Assembly (NCBI RefSeq): GCF_000708885.1
Contig: NZ_JEOE01000012.1
Coordinates: 1-64,000, forward strand
Reading direction: 5' to 3'
From: Cellulomonas sp. HZM
GTDB taxonomy: Bacteria; Actinomycetota; Actinomycetes; Actinomycetales; Cellulomonadaceae
Length of the DNA: 64,000 bases
In this document: piece after piece, positions 1 to 9,197 of the stretch
Layout of the letters: each line of letters opens with the position of its first letter
Numbering within the stretch: the stretch's first letter is position 1
Made by a program: the position numbers and the translations under genes
The notes under the pieces: generated by a model
Seen by the model: only the letters and a program-made list of their open reading frames with translations
Databases searched by the model: none
What the model was told of the DNA's origin: nothing

Positions 1-32
1 CCCTCACGAGGCGATCCAGGGACTTCGAACAT
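1..32 (-). CDS. Possible 5' end of a leftward gene cut by the window edge
   Basis: An ATG on the minus strand at 32-30 opens a frame of ten codons (MFEVPGSPRE) that runs off the left edge. It lies 7 bases downstream of a TAGATT hexamer (40-45), which itself has TTGACC (64-69) 18 bases upstream, so a leaderless transcript would begin at this codon. An SOS-like box overlaps the start. Too little protein is visible to name a product; DNA-damage-inducible genes are the obvious class to consider. Confidence 0.35.
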   Translation of the reverse strand, partial: MFEVPGSPRE

Positions 33-69
33 GCGTATGAATCTACCCGAACCGGACACCCCGGGTCAA
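25..69 (-). promoter_or_regulatory. Promoter with LexA-like SOS box for the leftward gene
   Basis: The minus strand reads TTGACC (64-69), 18 bases, TAGATT (40-45). The sequence TCGAACATGCGTATGA (25-40) matches the actinobacterial LexA consensus TCGAAC-N4-GTTCGA with a perfect left half and two mismatches in the right half. It overlaps the predicted transcription start, a position suited to repression. Confidence 0.45.
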
Positions 70-204
70 CCCCAAAATGGCACCTGACCAGCACAAACAC
101 CGACAGGGTTATCCACAACCACAAGCCTGTGGACGGCTCGACCAACGGCCCTGCGCCAGCCCCTCGACCATGCCGAGCTCGTCACGGGCAGAGACGGGCC
201 CGCC
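70..204. other. Non-coding gap with one DnaA-box-like 9-mer
   Basis: No gene is seen here. TTATCCACA at 109-117 is a perfect DnaA-box match, and a CTGTGGAC follows about 10 bases later in inverted orientation. One or two boxes without an AT-rich unwinding element do not make an origin. Confidence 0.4.
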
Positions 205-1353
205 CTACAGCGGCTTGCCTGCCTTCATCTCCGCGACGAGCGAGCGCACCACCGCATCCAGCTCGCCTGCGTTGCGCCGTGCGACGGCCCGCTGCCGCTG
301 GTACGAGGCCCCGCGCCGCAGGATGACGCGCACCTGTTCGAGCTCCTCGGAGCACCCGAGCCGCTCCGCGACGGGTGCGAGGTCGCCGAGCCAGCGCGTG
401 ACGGAGTCCGTGACGAGCTCCTCGTCGCCCGCCGCGTCGGTGATGAGGATCGCGTCCATCCCGTACCGCGCGGAGCGCCACTTGTTCTCCTGCGCGAACC
501 ACGGCGGGATCGTCGGCAGCGTCTCGCCGCGGTCGAGCATCGTGGAGAAGTGCTCGACGAAGCAGTGCGTGAGCGCCGAGATCGCCGTGACCTCGAGCAG
601 GTTCGCGGCGCCGTCGGCGATCCGCATCTCGAGCGTCCCGAACCGCGGCGAGGGCCGGATGTCCCAGCGGACCTCGTCGAACTGGTCGATCACGCCCGTG
701 TGCATCATGTCGCCGACGTACTGCTCGAGCTGGCCCCACTCGTCGAACCCGAACGGCAGCCCCGCGGTGGGCAGCTGCTGGAACAGCAGCGCCCGGTTGG
801 ACGCGTACCCGGTGTCCTTGCCGGCCCAGAACGGCGACGACGCGGACAGCGACTGGATGTGCCCGAACACGGTGAGCATCGCTCGCGTCAGGGGCAGCAC
901 CTTCGCGCGGTCCTCGATCCCGACGTGCACGTGCACGCCGTAGATGAGCATCTGCCGACCCCACCACTGCGTCCGGTCGATGAGCGTCGCGTACCGCTGC
1001 TTGTCGCTGACCTTCTGCTTGGACCAGTGCGCGAACGGGTGCGTCCCGGAGCCCATGAGCTCGATCCGCAGCGGCTCGGCCGCCTCGCCGACCTCGTCGA
1101 GCGCGCGGCGCAGGTCCGCGCCGGCCTCGCCCACGGTCCGGCACTTGCCCGACGAGATCTCGATCGTGTTGCGCAGGAGCTCCTGCGTGATGTTGGGGTG
1201 GTCGGTGCCGTCGTCGGGACGCACGGCCGCCAGGACCGTGTCCGCGGCCTGCCGCAGGTCACCCGAGTCGGCGTCGACGAGCGCGATCTCCCACTCGATC
1301 CCGACGGTCGAGCGCTCGGACTGCGCGAAGGGCAGCGTGACGGGCGCGGCCAT
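205..1353 (-). CDS. ybdK: Carboxylate-amine ligase, YbdK / glutamate-cysteine ligase type 2 family
   Basis: A 382-residue protein of the GCS2 family, which forms an amide between a carboxylate and an amine using ATP. The family includes YbdK and actinobacterial gamma-glutamylcysteine synthetases. The N-terminal VGIEWEIALVD, then NTIEISSGKC, HVHVGI and the C-terminal VILRRGASYQRQR are typical of the fold. The ATG at 1353 overlaps the TGA of the upstream methyltransferase gene (TGATG), so the two are translationally coupled. The true substrate cannot be told from sequence; a low-molecular-weight thiol role is possible but the family often shows only weak glutamate-cysteine ligase activity. Confidence 0.88.
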   Translation of the reverse strand: MAAPVTLPFAQSERSTVGIEWEIALVDADSGDLRQAADTVLAAVRPDDGTDHPNITQELLRNTIEISSGKCRTVGEAGADLRRALDEVGEAAEPLRIELMGSGTHPFAHWSKQKVSDKQRYATLIDRTQWWGRQMLIYGVHVHVGIEDRAKVLPLTRAMLTVFGHIQSLSASSPFWAGKDTGYASNRALLFQQLPTAGLPFGFDEWGQLEQYVGDMMHTGVIDQFDEVRWDIRPSPRFGTLEMRIADGAANLLEVTAISALTHCFVEHFSTMLDRGETLPTIPPWFAQENKWRSARYGMDAILITDAAGDEELVTDSVTRWLGDLAPVAERLGCSEELEQVRVILRRGASYQRQRAVARRNAGELDAVVRSLVAEMKAGKPL

Positions 1354-2525
1354 CAGACGGGCTCCACCACGAGCACGCGCTGCTGCCCGGCGATCCGCGT
1401 CAGGACGATCGTCCCCGTCGCGTCGCCGCTCAGGTCGAGCTGGCGGCGCAGCTGCTCCGGAACCACGGCGGTCCCCCTCTTCTTGATGGTGAGCTTCCCG
1501 ACACCGCGCTCGCGCAGGTAGGAGCGCAGGCGCTTGAGCCCGAACGGCAGGTCGTCGAGCACGCGGTACGCGGTCGCCGTGGGGACGGGGTGCAGCTCGT
1601 CGGACGTCACGTAGGCGATCGTGGGGTCGACGAGCCCGCCGCGCACCTCGGCGGCGGTGCGGCCGACGAGGCCCGCACGGATCACCGCACCGTCCGGCTC
1701 GTACAGGTAGGCACCGAGCGGCCGCGCGTCGGGGTGGTCGGTCGACCCCGAGACGACGTGGCCCTGGCCGCCGACGAGCACGAGCGCCGAGCGGCCGGGC
1801 CCCTCGGGCGCGAGCGGCCCGAACCACAGCCCCGCCTCGACGACGTCCCCGTCGACCGAGACCCACTGCGTGTGCGCGTCGGCCGGCAGCGCCGCGTGCG
1901 GCACACCGGGCCCGAGCTTGAGCCCGAGCGCGGGGACCCTCGAGCGCAGCGCGAGCACCGCGTCGAGCGGGGGAGCGTACGCGGCGGGGTCGAACAGCCG
2001 CGCGCCCGACGAGGTGCGGCGCGCCGGGTCGGCGTAGATCCCGTCGACGCCGTCGAGGTCGGTGGCCAGCCCGTCCTCGTGTCGCACGGTGGCCTCGGGG
2101 AAGTGGCGGAGGTTGACGGTCGCGATCGCGGCCGTCATCTCGTCGACCTCGCAGGCCGTGACCCGCAGCCCGATCGCCGCGAGGGCCATGGAGTCGGCGC
2201 CGATCCCGCACGTGAGGTCTGCCACGTGCGCCAGCCCGGCGTCGCGGTACCGGCGCGCGTGGTGCGCGGCGACCTCGAGCCGGGTCGCCTGCTCGAGGCC
2301 CGCCTGCGTGAGCAGCATGCCGTCGGCGAAGTCGCCGAGCTTGTCGTGCGCGCGCGCCCGCAGCCGGGACTGCGTCAGGGCGGCCGCGACGAGCACGGGG
2401 TCGAGACCCTCGGCGCGCATCCGCTCGGACAGGGGCATGGCGAGCTTCTCGTCGTACGGCGGCAGCGCGGACAGCAGCGCCCACCCCTCGGGCGCGAGCA
2501 GCGCGGTCAGTCCGGCGGCGTCCAC
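1353..2525 (-). CDS. Class I SAM-dependent methyltransferase with THUMP-like C-terminal domain
   Basis: A 390-residue protein. The middle holds a Rossmann methyltransferase core with motif I VADLTCGIGADSMALA and an acidic residue ending strand 2 (ACEVDE), followed by GIYADPARR, which sits where the catalytic DPP-type motif would be. The C-terminal part (FGLKRLRSYLRERGVGKLTIKKRG) matches the THUMP-like domain seen next to such cores in actinobacteria. The GTG at 2525 is chosen because AAGGA lies about ten bases upstream; an in-frame ATG at 2624 would extend into the groES control region. RNA methylation is likely but the target base is unknown. Confidence 0.85.
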   Translation of the reverse strand: MDAAGLTALLAPEGWALLSALPPYDEKLAMPLSERMRAEGLDPVLVAAALTQSRLRARAHDKLGDFADGMLLTQAGLEQATRLEVAAHHARRYRDAGLAHVADLTCGIGADSMALAAIGLRVTACEVDEMTAAIATVNLRHFPEATVRHEDGLATDLDGVDGIYADPARRTSSGARLFDPAAYAPPLDAVLALRSRVPALGLKLGPGVPHAALPADAHTQWVSVDGDVVEAGLWFGPLAPEGPGRSALVLVGGQGHVVSGSTDHPDARPLGAYLYEPDGAVIRAGLVGRTAAEVRGGLVDPTIAYVTSDELHPVPTATAYRVLDDLPFGLKRLRSYLRERGVGKLTIKKRGTAVVPEQLRRQLDLSGDATGTIVLTRIAGQQRVLVVEPV

Positions 2526-2617
2526 GCGCCGATCCTTGCACGCGGCCGCGCTCCGCGCGCTCGTCACCGGCCCGGCCCCGCTTCGTCGGCCCTCTGTCGT
2601 CTTCCCTGAGCGAACGG

Positions 2618-2644
2618 CTGGCACTCGGGTTGACCGAGTGCTAA
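2618..2644 (+). promoter_or_regulatory. CIRCE operator 1 (HrcA site) upstream of groES
   Basis: The inverted repeat has arms CTGGCACTC (2618-2626) and GAGTGCTAA (2636-2644) with the canonical 9-base spacer; the CIRCE consensus is TTAGCACTC-N9-GAGTGCTAA. It overlaps the -35 element and spacer of the groES promoter, so HrcA binding would block RNA polymerase. Confidence 0.93.
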
Positions 2645-2658
2645 CGCGTTCCTAGAGT
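2630..2658 (+). promoter_or_regulatory. groES vegetative promoter
   Basis: TTGACC (2630-2635), a 17-base spacer and TAGAGT (2653-2658). The promoter is bracketed by the two CIRCE operators. Confidence 0.8.
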
Positions 2659-2664
2659 GAGGAA

Positions 2665-2691
2665 CTGGCACTCGCCTCGTGCGGGTGCCAA
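2665..2691 (+). promoter_or_regulatory. CIRCE operator 2 upstream of groES
   Basis: Arms CTGGCACTC (2665-2673) and GGGTGCCAA (2683-2691) again have a 9-base spacer; seven of nine arm positions are complementary. It falls just downstream of the -10 box. Two CIRCE copies before groES are known from other actinobacteria. Confidence 0.85.
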
Positions 2692-2783
2692 CGCGCCACA
2701 GGCCCCGGCACCCGCGACGACGGTGGCCCGACGGTGCGACACCCGAATCGCTGAACCACTCACACGCGAAGGGGAGGTCCGCT

Positions 2784-3080
2784 GTGTCGGTCTCCATCAA
2801 GCCCCTCGAGGACCGGATCGTCGTCAAGACGCTCGACGCCGAGACGACGACCGCCTCGGGCCTCGTCATCCCGGACAGCGCCAAGGAGAAGCCCCAGGAG
2901 GGCGAGGTCCTGGCCGTCGGTCCCGGCCGTGTCGACGACAACGGCAACCGGATCCCGCTCGACGTCGCCGTCGGCGACAAGGTGATCTACTCGAAGTACG
3001 GCGGCACCGAGGTCAAGTACGCCGGCGAGGAGTACCTGATCCTCTCGGCGCGCGACGTCCTCGCGATCGTCGTCAAGTGA
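2784..3080 (+). CDS. groS: Co-chaperonin GroES (Cpn10)
   Basis: A 98-residue Cpn10, the usual family length. It caps the GroEL cavity and binds GroEL through its mobile loop (about residues 18-32, [18 protein letters not shown]). The roof region, [24 protein letters not shown] and the ending DVLAIVV are standard. GTG 2784 is preceded by a strong AAGGGGAGG Shine-Dalgarno; a longer in-frame ORF runs back through the CIRCE boxes and is not real. No groEL follows: a terminator and an oppositely oriented whiB gene come next, so groES is a single-gene unit here. Confidence 0.97.
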   Translation: MSVSIKPLEDRIVVKTLDAETTTASGLVIPDSAKEKPQEGEVLAVGPGRVDDNGNRIPLDVAVGDKVIYSKYGGTEVKYAGEEYLILSARDVLAIVVK

Positions 3081-3121
3081 TCTGACGCTGGTATGACGCC
3101 CGGCCGAGCCGGGTACGACGA

Positions 3122-3153
3122 AGGCCCTCCGTCCCGCAGTGGACGGAGGGCCT
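3122..3153. terminator. Bidirectional hairpin terminator between groES and whiD
   Basis: A perfect 13-base stem, AGGCCCTCCGTCC (3122-3134) with GGACGGAGGGCCT (3141-3153), and a 6-base loop. It lies between convergent genes and can serve both. Confidence 0.88.
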
Positions 3154-3194
3154 CTCGTCTTCCTGGGCTCCTCGGTGCCGGGGGGTGGTACGGC

Positions 3195-3491
3195 TCAGAC
3201 CGCCGAGCGGCGGGCCGACTGCCGGCTGAGGATGGCGGCGCGCTCGTCCTCGGAAAGCCCGCCCCACACGCCGTAGGGCTCGCGCACCTGGAGCGACTGC
3301 TCGCGGCACTCCTTGAGCACCGGGCAGGTCGCGCAGATCGCCTTGGCGGCCTCGGCGCGACGACGACGGGCCGAGCCCCGCTCGCCCTCCGGGTGGAAGA
3401 ACAGGTCCTGGTCGGCGTCGCGGCACGCGCCGTCGAACTGCCACTCCCACAGGTCCATCACCGGTCCGGGCAGTCGCGAGATCTCGGCCAT
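3195..3491 (-). CDS. whiD: WhiB-family iron-sulfur regulator, WhiD/WhiB3 type
   Basis: A 98-residue Wbl protein. Four cysteines (23, 53, 56, 62; C-x29-C-x2-C-x5-C) would bind a [4Fe-4S] cluster. YGVWGG near residue 75 is the turn that contacts the main sigma factor, and basic residues follow at the C-terminus. The N-terminal RLPGPVMDLWEWQ and FFHPEGERG match WhiD of Streptomyces and WhiB3 of Mycobacterium rather than WhiB1 or WhiB2. Wbl proteins act as redox- or NO-sensitive partners of sigma-A region 4. ATG 3491 is preceded by GGAGGAGC. Its place next to the bldM-guaB block matches the Streptomyces order. Confidence 0.92.
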   Translation of the reverse strand: MAEISRLPGPVMDLWEWQFDGACRDADQDLFFHPEGERGSARRRRAEAAKAICATCPVLKECREQSLQVREPYGVWGGLSEDERAAILSRQSARRSAV

Positions 3492-3609
3492 TGCTCCTCC
3501 TGGGGTGTTCCTGGGCTGTGCGTGAGCTGGTGTGCTCCGGCGGGTCGTGCGGTCGTCGGCCACGTTGCCCGACGGGTTCGCGAGCGATCGGTGCGGAGCG
3601 ACGAGATGC

Positions 3610-3638
3610 ACGCTACAACCGCGCCAAAGGTTGTTCAA
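3610..3638 (-). promoter_or_regulatory. Predicted whiD promoter with overlapping inverted repeat
   Basis: On the minus strand TTGAAC (3633-3638), 17 bases, TAGCGT (3610-3615). The spacer and flanks hold ACAACC (3615-3620) and GGTTGT (3629-3634), a perfect inverted repeat with an 8-base gap covering the promoter, so a repressor may bind here. The rest of the gap 3492-3777 shows nothing else I can name. Confidence 0.55.
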
Positions 3639-3777
3639 GACCCGTTCGGACTTTGGTCCCGTGAATCGATTGTCGGCCTGTGCTGCAACGCTCGGATCGT
3701 GGCGTTCACGCCCGCGGCGAGCGCGACGCACCGTGGACGAGCGGGCCGATCGCGCCACGGGCTGGCAGAATCGCGCC

Positions 3778-4734
3778 ATGGTCACGCACGCCGAGCGCCC
3801 GCCCGCGCCGGAGGCGGAGCGCACGATGAGCGACGGCGCCGCCGTCACGTCGGCCGAGCCGTCGCCGGACGAGGCGGGTCCGGCGCTCGCGGTCGCGGCG
3901 GTCGCCCGCCGCCTCGGCGTCGCACCGGCCACCCTGCGTACGTGGGACCGGCGCTACGGACTCGGACCCAGCGAGCACTCCGCGGGCTCGCACCGTCGGT
4001 ACTCGCCCGCGGACGTCGAGCGCCTCGTCGTGATGCGCCGGCTCACGCTCGACGGCGTCGCGCCCGCCGACGCGGCCCGCGCGGCCATGTCGCCGACCGT
4101 GCCGTCGGTGACCGTCACGCCCGCTCCGGCGGACGTCTCGCCGTCGATGCTCGTGGACGCGGCTCTCGTCGACGACGCCGCCACGTGCGCCCGGCTGCTC
4201 GCTCTCGACCCGTCGACGTCGGTCGCCGACTGGTGGACCTCGAGGGTCGGGCCGGCGCTCGCGGACCTGCGTCGTCGGGTCGTGCTCGACCGGCCGGGCT
4301 CGGACGCGGTGCGCACGCTCGAGGGGGCCGCCGTCGACGCGCTGCGCGCCAACCGCGTGCCGCTCCCGCGCGGGGCCGGGGTCGTCCTCGTGCTCGTCCC
4401 GTCGGGCCAGGAGCGCCCGCTCGTCGCGCACGCGCTCGCAGCGGCGCTCGCGGCCGGCGGCGTGGACGCGCGCGTCGTCGGCGGCCCCGCGCGCGGTGCG
4501 CACACCGCCGAGCTCGTCACGATGACCCGCGCGCGTGCGGTCGTCACGATCTGCACCTCGGGCGCCCCGGATCTCGCGGTCGTCGAGCACCTCGCCGAGC
4601 AGCGACCCGACGTGCCCCAGTTCGTCATGGTGCCTGACGCGGCCGCGGCGGACCTGCCCCTCGGGCACGCGGTGCACCGTGCCCGCAGCTTCACCGGTCT
4701 GCTCCACGAGACGCTCGCGGTCGCGGCGGCGTGA
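3778..4734 (+). CDS. MerR-family transcriptional regulator with degenerate B12-binding-like C-terminal domain
   Basis: A 318-residue protein. A MerR winged helix (about residues 40-105: AVARRLGVAPATLRTWDRRYGLGP, then GSHRRYSPADVERL) is followed by a region laid out like the CarH/LitR cobalamin-binding part: a helical linker, then VVLVLVPSGQERPLVAHALAAAL and GGVDARVVG. The ExxHxxG-type cobalamin motif is not evident (DARVVG appears where D-x-R-x-L-G is usual), so cofactor binding is doubtful. CAGAAT ends six bases before ATG 3778 and there is no Shine-Dalgarno, which suggests a leaderless mRNA. Confidence 0.82.
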   Translation: MVTHAERPPAPEAERTMSDGAAVTSAEPSPDEAGPALAVAAVARRLGVAPATLRTWDRRYGLGPSEHSAGSHRRYSPADVERLVVMRRLTLDGVAPADAARAAMSPTVPSVTVTPAPADVSPSMLVDAALVDDAATCARLLALDPSTSVADWWTSRVGPALADLRRRVVLDRPGSDAVRTLEGAAVDALRANRVPLPRGAGVVLVLVPSGQERPLVAHALAAALAAGGVDARVVGGPARGAHTAELVTMTRARAVVTICTSGAPDLAVVEHLAEQRPDVPQFVMVPDAAAADLPLGHAVHRARSFTGLLHETLAVAAA

Positions 4735-4777
4735 CAATCCGCCCATACGACCTGGGAACCGGCGCCGTCAAGCCCTC

Positions 4778-4808
4778 TTGACGATTTCTTTCGCGCGGGC
4801 GCTAACGT
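4778..4808 (+). promoter_or_regulatory. Predicted bldM promoter
   Basis: TTGACG (4778-4783) and TAACGT (4803-4808) are separated by 19 bases, a little long. The transcript would have a leader of roughly 70 bases before bldM. Confidence 0.45.
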
Positions 4809-4882
4809 CGCCCTGCGGTCGGGCCGATACCCGGAAGAGGGCCGTCAGGCCTGTCTCGTCGACCGTCCCAGGAGGAGCACGT

Positions 4883-7079
<2,197 letters not shown>

Positions 7080-7093
7080 CCGGCCCGAAGCGG

Positions 7094-7813
7094 CTACCAG
7101 AGCGTCCCGACGGGTTCGCGTGCCGGCCAGTACGCGTGCGCACCAGGCCCGTCGAGCCCCTGCTCGGCGCGCCACGCGTTGAACCCCTCGGCCCACGCGC
7201 GGTGCGCCGTCTCCTGGTAGGCGTGCAGCTCGTCGAGGTCGAGCGCCGCGACCTCGGGGAACCGGTCGACGATGCGCTCGAGGACGTCGAGCGTCGCGAC
7301 GACGTCCACGTCCGCGCTGTGCAGCGAGCCGTGCTCCTGCACCTCGTAGTGCGCGCACAGGTCGACGAGCTTGCGCTTGCCCTTGCGGTAGCGGTCCGCG
7401 GCGCGGTCGAGCACCAGCGGGTCGATCACGGGCCGGGGGTCGCAGCACAGGCGGTCCGGGAGCGTGGGCAGGCGGTGGCGGCGCAGCTCGGCGTCCAGCA
7501 GGCACAGGTCGAACGCGGCGTTGTACGCGACCACGGGCACGCCGCCGCGCAGCGCCTCGGCCAACAGGGTCGCGATCTCGTCGAGCGCGTCCCGCGGAGC
7601 CGCACCGAACTCGCGCGCGTGCTCGGTGCTGATGCCGTGGATCTCGGACGCACCCTGCGGGATCTCGACGCCCGGGTCGATCAGCCACGTGCGCACGTGC
7701 GTGCCCGAGGCGTCGCGGCGCACGAGGGCCGCGGTGACGATGCGGTCGTGGTCGACGTCGACGCCCGTCGTCTCGGTGTCGAACCCGAGCAGCGGCCCCG
7801 CCGTCCACGTCAT
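7094..7813 (-). CDS. DEDDh 3'-5' exonuclease (DnaQ/epsilon-like)
   Basis: A 239-residue exonuclease domain protein. ExoI has LLGFDTETTG (metal-binding Asp and Glu), ExoII has VVAYNAAFDL, and ExoIII has SLHSADVDV, giving the His and Asp of the DEDDh class. It lacks the helicase or GIY-YIG parts of larger relatives and is a stand-alone exonuclease, not the replicative epsilon subunit by obvious context. ATG 7813 is preceded by GGGAGGTG. It is transcribed against guaB. Confidence 0.88.
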   Translation of the reverse strand: MTWTAGPLLGFDTETTGVDVDHDRIVTAALVRRDASGTHVRTWLIDPGVEIPQGASEIHGISTEHAREFGAAPRDALDEIATLLAEALRGGVPVVAYNAAFDLCLLDAELRRHRLPTLPDRLCCDPRPVIDPLVLDRAADRYRKGKRKLVDLCAHYEVQEHGSLHSADVDVVATLDVLERIVDRFPEVAALDLDELHAYQETAHRAWAEGFNAWRAEQGLDGPGAHAYWPAREPVGTLW

Positions 7814-7843
7814 GCCGTCGTCACCTCCCGTCTCGTCCTTCTT

Positions 7844-7887
7844 CGTCCGGTCGTCGTCCGGTCGTCGTCCCGTCGTCGTCCGGCCGC
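7844..7887. repeat. Four 11-bp tandem repeats
   Basis: Units of CGTCCGGTCGT occupy 7844-7854, 7855-7865, 7866-7876 (one change) and 7877-7887 (two changes). They sit upstream of the exonuclease and guaB3 genes, in the divergent gap. The function is unknown; short GC-rich tandem repeats of this kind can arise by slippage. Confidence 0.85.
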
Positions 7888-7981
7888 CGTCAGCATCGCA
7901 CCGTCCACCGACACGACCCCGCAGGCGGCGCCGCGTGGCGCGGACCCGCGGACCGGTGCGGGGCTCGAGCACCGGCCCCGG

Positions 7982-7987
7982 TAGCCT
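7982..7987 (+). promoter_or_regulatory. guaB3 -10 element, leaderless arrangement
   Basis: TAGCCT ends six bases before GTG 7994, again without a Shine-Dalgarno. Confidence 0.5.
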
Positions 7988-7993
7988 GGGCGG

Positions 7994-9118
7994 GTGAGCA
8001 ACGAGATCGAGATCGGCCGCGGAAAGCGCGGTCGCCGCGCGTACTCCTTCGACGACGTCGCCGTGGTGCCCTCGCGCCGCACGCGCGACCCGCAGGAGGT
8101 CTCGGTCGGCTGGCAGATCGACGCGTACCACTTCGACCTCCCGGTCGTCGCGGCCCCCATGGACTCGGTGATGAGCCCGCAGACCGCGGTCGCGCTCGGG
8201 CGGCACGGCGGCCTCGGCGTGCTCGACCTCGAGGGCCTGTGGACCCGCTACGACGACCCGAGCTCGCTGCTCGAGGAGATCGCGACGCTGGACCCCGCAC
8301 GTGCCACCGCGCGCATGCAGGAGATCTACGCGGCACCCATCCGCCCTGAGCTCATCGCCGAGCGGCTGCGCCAGGTGCGCGAGGCGGGCGTCACGGTCGC
8401 GGGCGCGCTCTCGCCCCAGCGCACGCAGGAGCACTGGCGCACGGTCGTCGACGCCGGTGTCGACCTCTTCGTCATCCGCGGCACCACGGTGTCCGCCGAG
8501 CACGTCTCCGGGCGCGCGGAGCCCCTCAACCTCAAGCGGTTCATCTACGAGCTCGACGTGCCCGTCATCGTCGGTGGCGCGTCGACGTACACCGCGGCCC
8601 TGCACCTCATGCGCACGGGCGCGGCGGGCGTGCTCGTCGGGTTCGGCGGGGGAGCGGCGCACACGACGCGCACCTCGCTCGGCATCCACGCGCCGATGGC
8701 GACCGCCGTCGCCGACGTGGCCGCCGCGCGGCGCGACTACCTCGACGAGTCGGGCGGCCGCTACGTGCACGTCATCGCGGACGGTGGCGTGGGCCGCTCG
8801 GGCGATCTCGTGAAGGCCGTCGCGTGCGGGGCCGACGCCGTGATGCTGGGCGCAGCGCTCGCGCGGTCGACCGAGGCGCCGGGGCGCGGGTTCCACTGGG
8901 GCCCCGAGGCGCACCACTCGCACCTGCCGCGCGGCGAGCGCGTCGAGGTCGGCACCGCGGGCACGCTCGAGCAGATCCTGTTCGGCCCCGGTCACACCGC
9001 GGACGGCACGCTCAACCTCGTCGGCGCGCTCAAGAGGGCGATGGCGACGACGGGCTACTCGGACCTCAAGGAGTTCCAGCGCGTCGAGGTCGTCGTCTCG
9101 CCGTACCAGCCGCACTGA
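7994..9118 (+). CDS. guaB3: GuaB3-family IMP dehydrogenase-related protein
   Basis: A 374-residue TIM-barrel protein without CBS domains, matching the actinobacterial GuaB3 family along its length (RAYSFDDVAVVPSRRTRD, APMDSVMSP, HVIADGGVGRSGDL, MATTGYSDLKEFQRVEV). The loop that carries the catalytic cysteine in IMP dehydrogenase reads GGGAAHTTR, with His223 in the cysteine position. Normal IMP dehydrogenase chemistry through a covalent thioimidate is therefore not supported. It lies close downstream of guaB, as in Streptomyces. A different purine-nucleotide reaction or a regulatory role are both open. Confidence 0.92.
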   Translation: MSNEIEIGRGKRGRRAYSFDDVAVVPSRRTRDPQEVSVGWQIDAYHFDLPVVAAPMDSVMSPQTAVALGRHGGLGVLDLEGLWTRYDDPSSLLEEIATLDPARATARMQEIYAAPIRPELIAERLRQVREAGVTVAGALSPQRTQEHWRTVVDAGVDLFVIRGTTVSAEHVSGRAEPLNLKRFIYELDVPVIVGGASTYTAALHLMRTGAAGVLVGFGGGAAHTTRTSLGIHAPMATAVADVAAARRDYLDESGGRYVHVIADGGVGRSGDLVKAVACGADAVMLGAALARSTEAPGRGFHWGPEAHHSHLPRGERVEVGTAGTLEQILFGPGHTADGTLNLVGALKRAMATTGYSDLKEFQRVEVVVSPYQPH

Positions 9119-9131
9119 CCGGCCGCACGGA

Positions 9132-9173
9132 CCAGCCGCACCGATCCAGCCGCACCGATCCAGCCGGACCGAC
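9132..9173. repeat. Three 14-bp tandem repeats
   Basis: Units of CCAGCCGCACCGAT occupy 9132-9145 and 9146-9159, with a third at 9160-9173 matching 12 of 14. They lie between the converging guaB3 and iron-transport genes. Confidence 0.85.
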
Positions 9174-9197
9174 GACCCGCCGGGCTGTCCGGACCCG

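Noticed and set aside
109..117. Perfect DnaA box as a sign of the replication origin
   Set aside because: A single 9-mer plus a weak inverted partner; no box cluster, no AT-rich stretch, and no dnaA, dnaN or parAB genes.
2526..2624. Longer start for the methyltransferase at ATG 2624
   Set aside because: It would place coding sequence over the CIRCE region edge, with a low-complexity N-terminus; GTG 2525 has AAGGA at good spacing.
3081..3194. A missing groEL next to groES as a deletion
   Set aside because: The terminator and convergent whiD gene are neatly placed; groEL encoded elsewhere is normal in this group.
7844..7887. Short tandem repeats as a CRISPR array
   Set aside because: Units of 11 to 14 bases are adjacent with no spacers, here and at 9132-9173 and 32897-32956; no cas genes.
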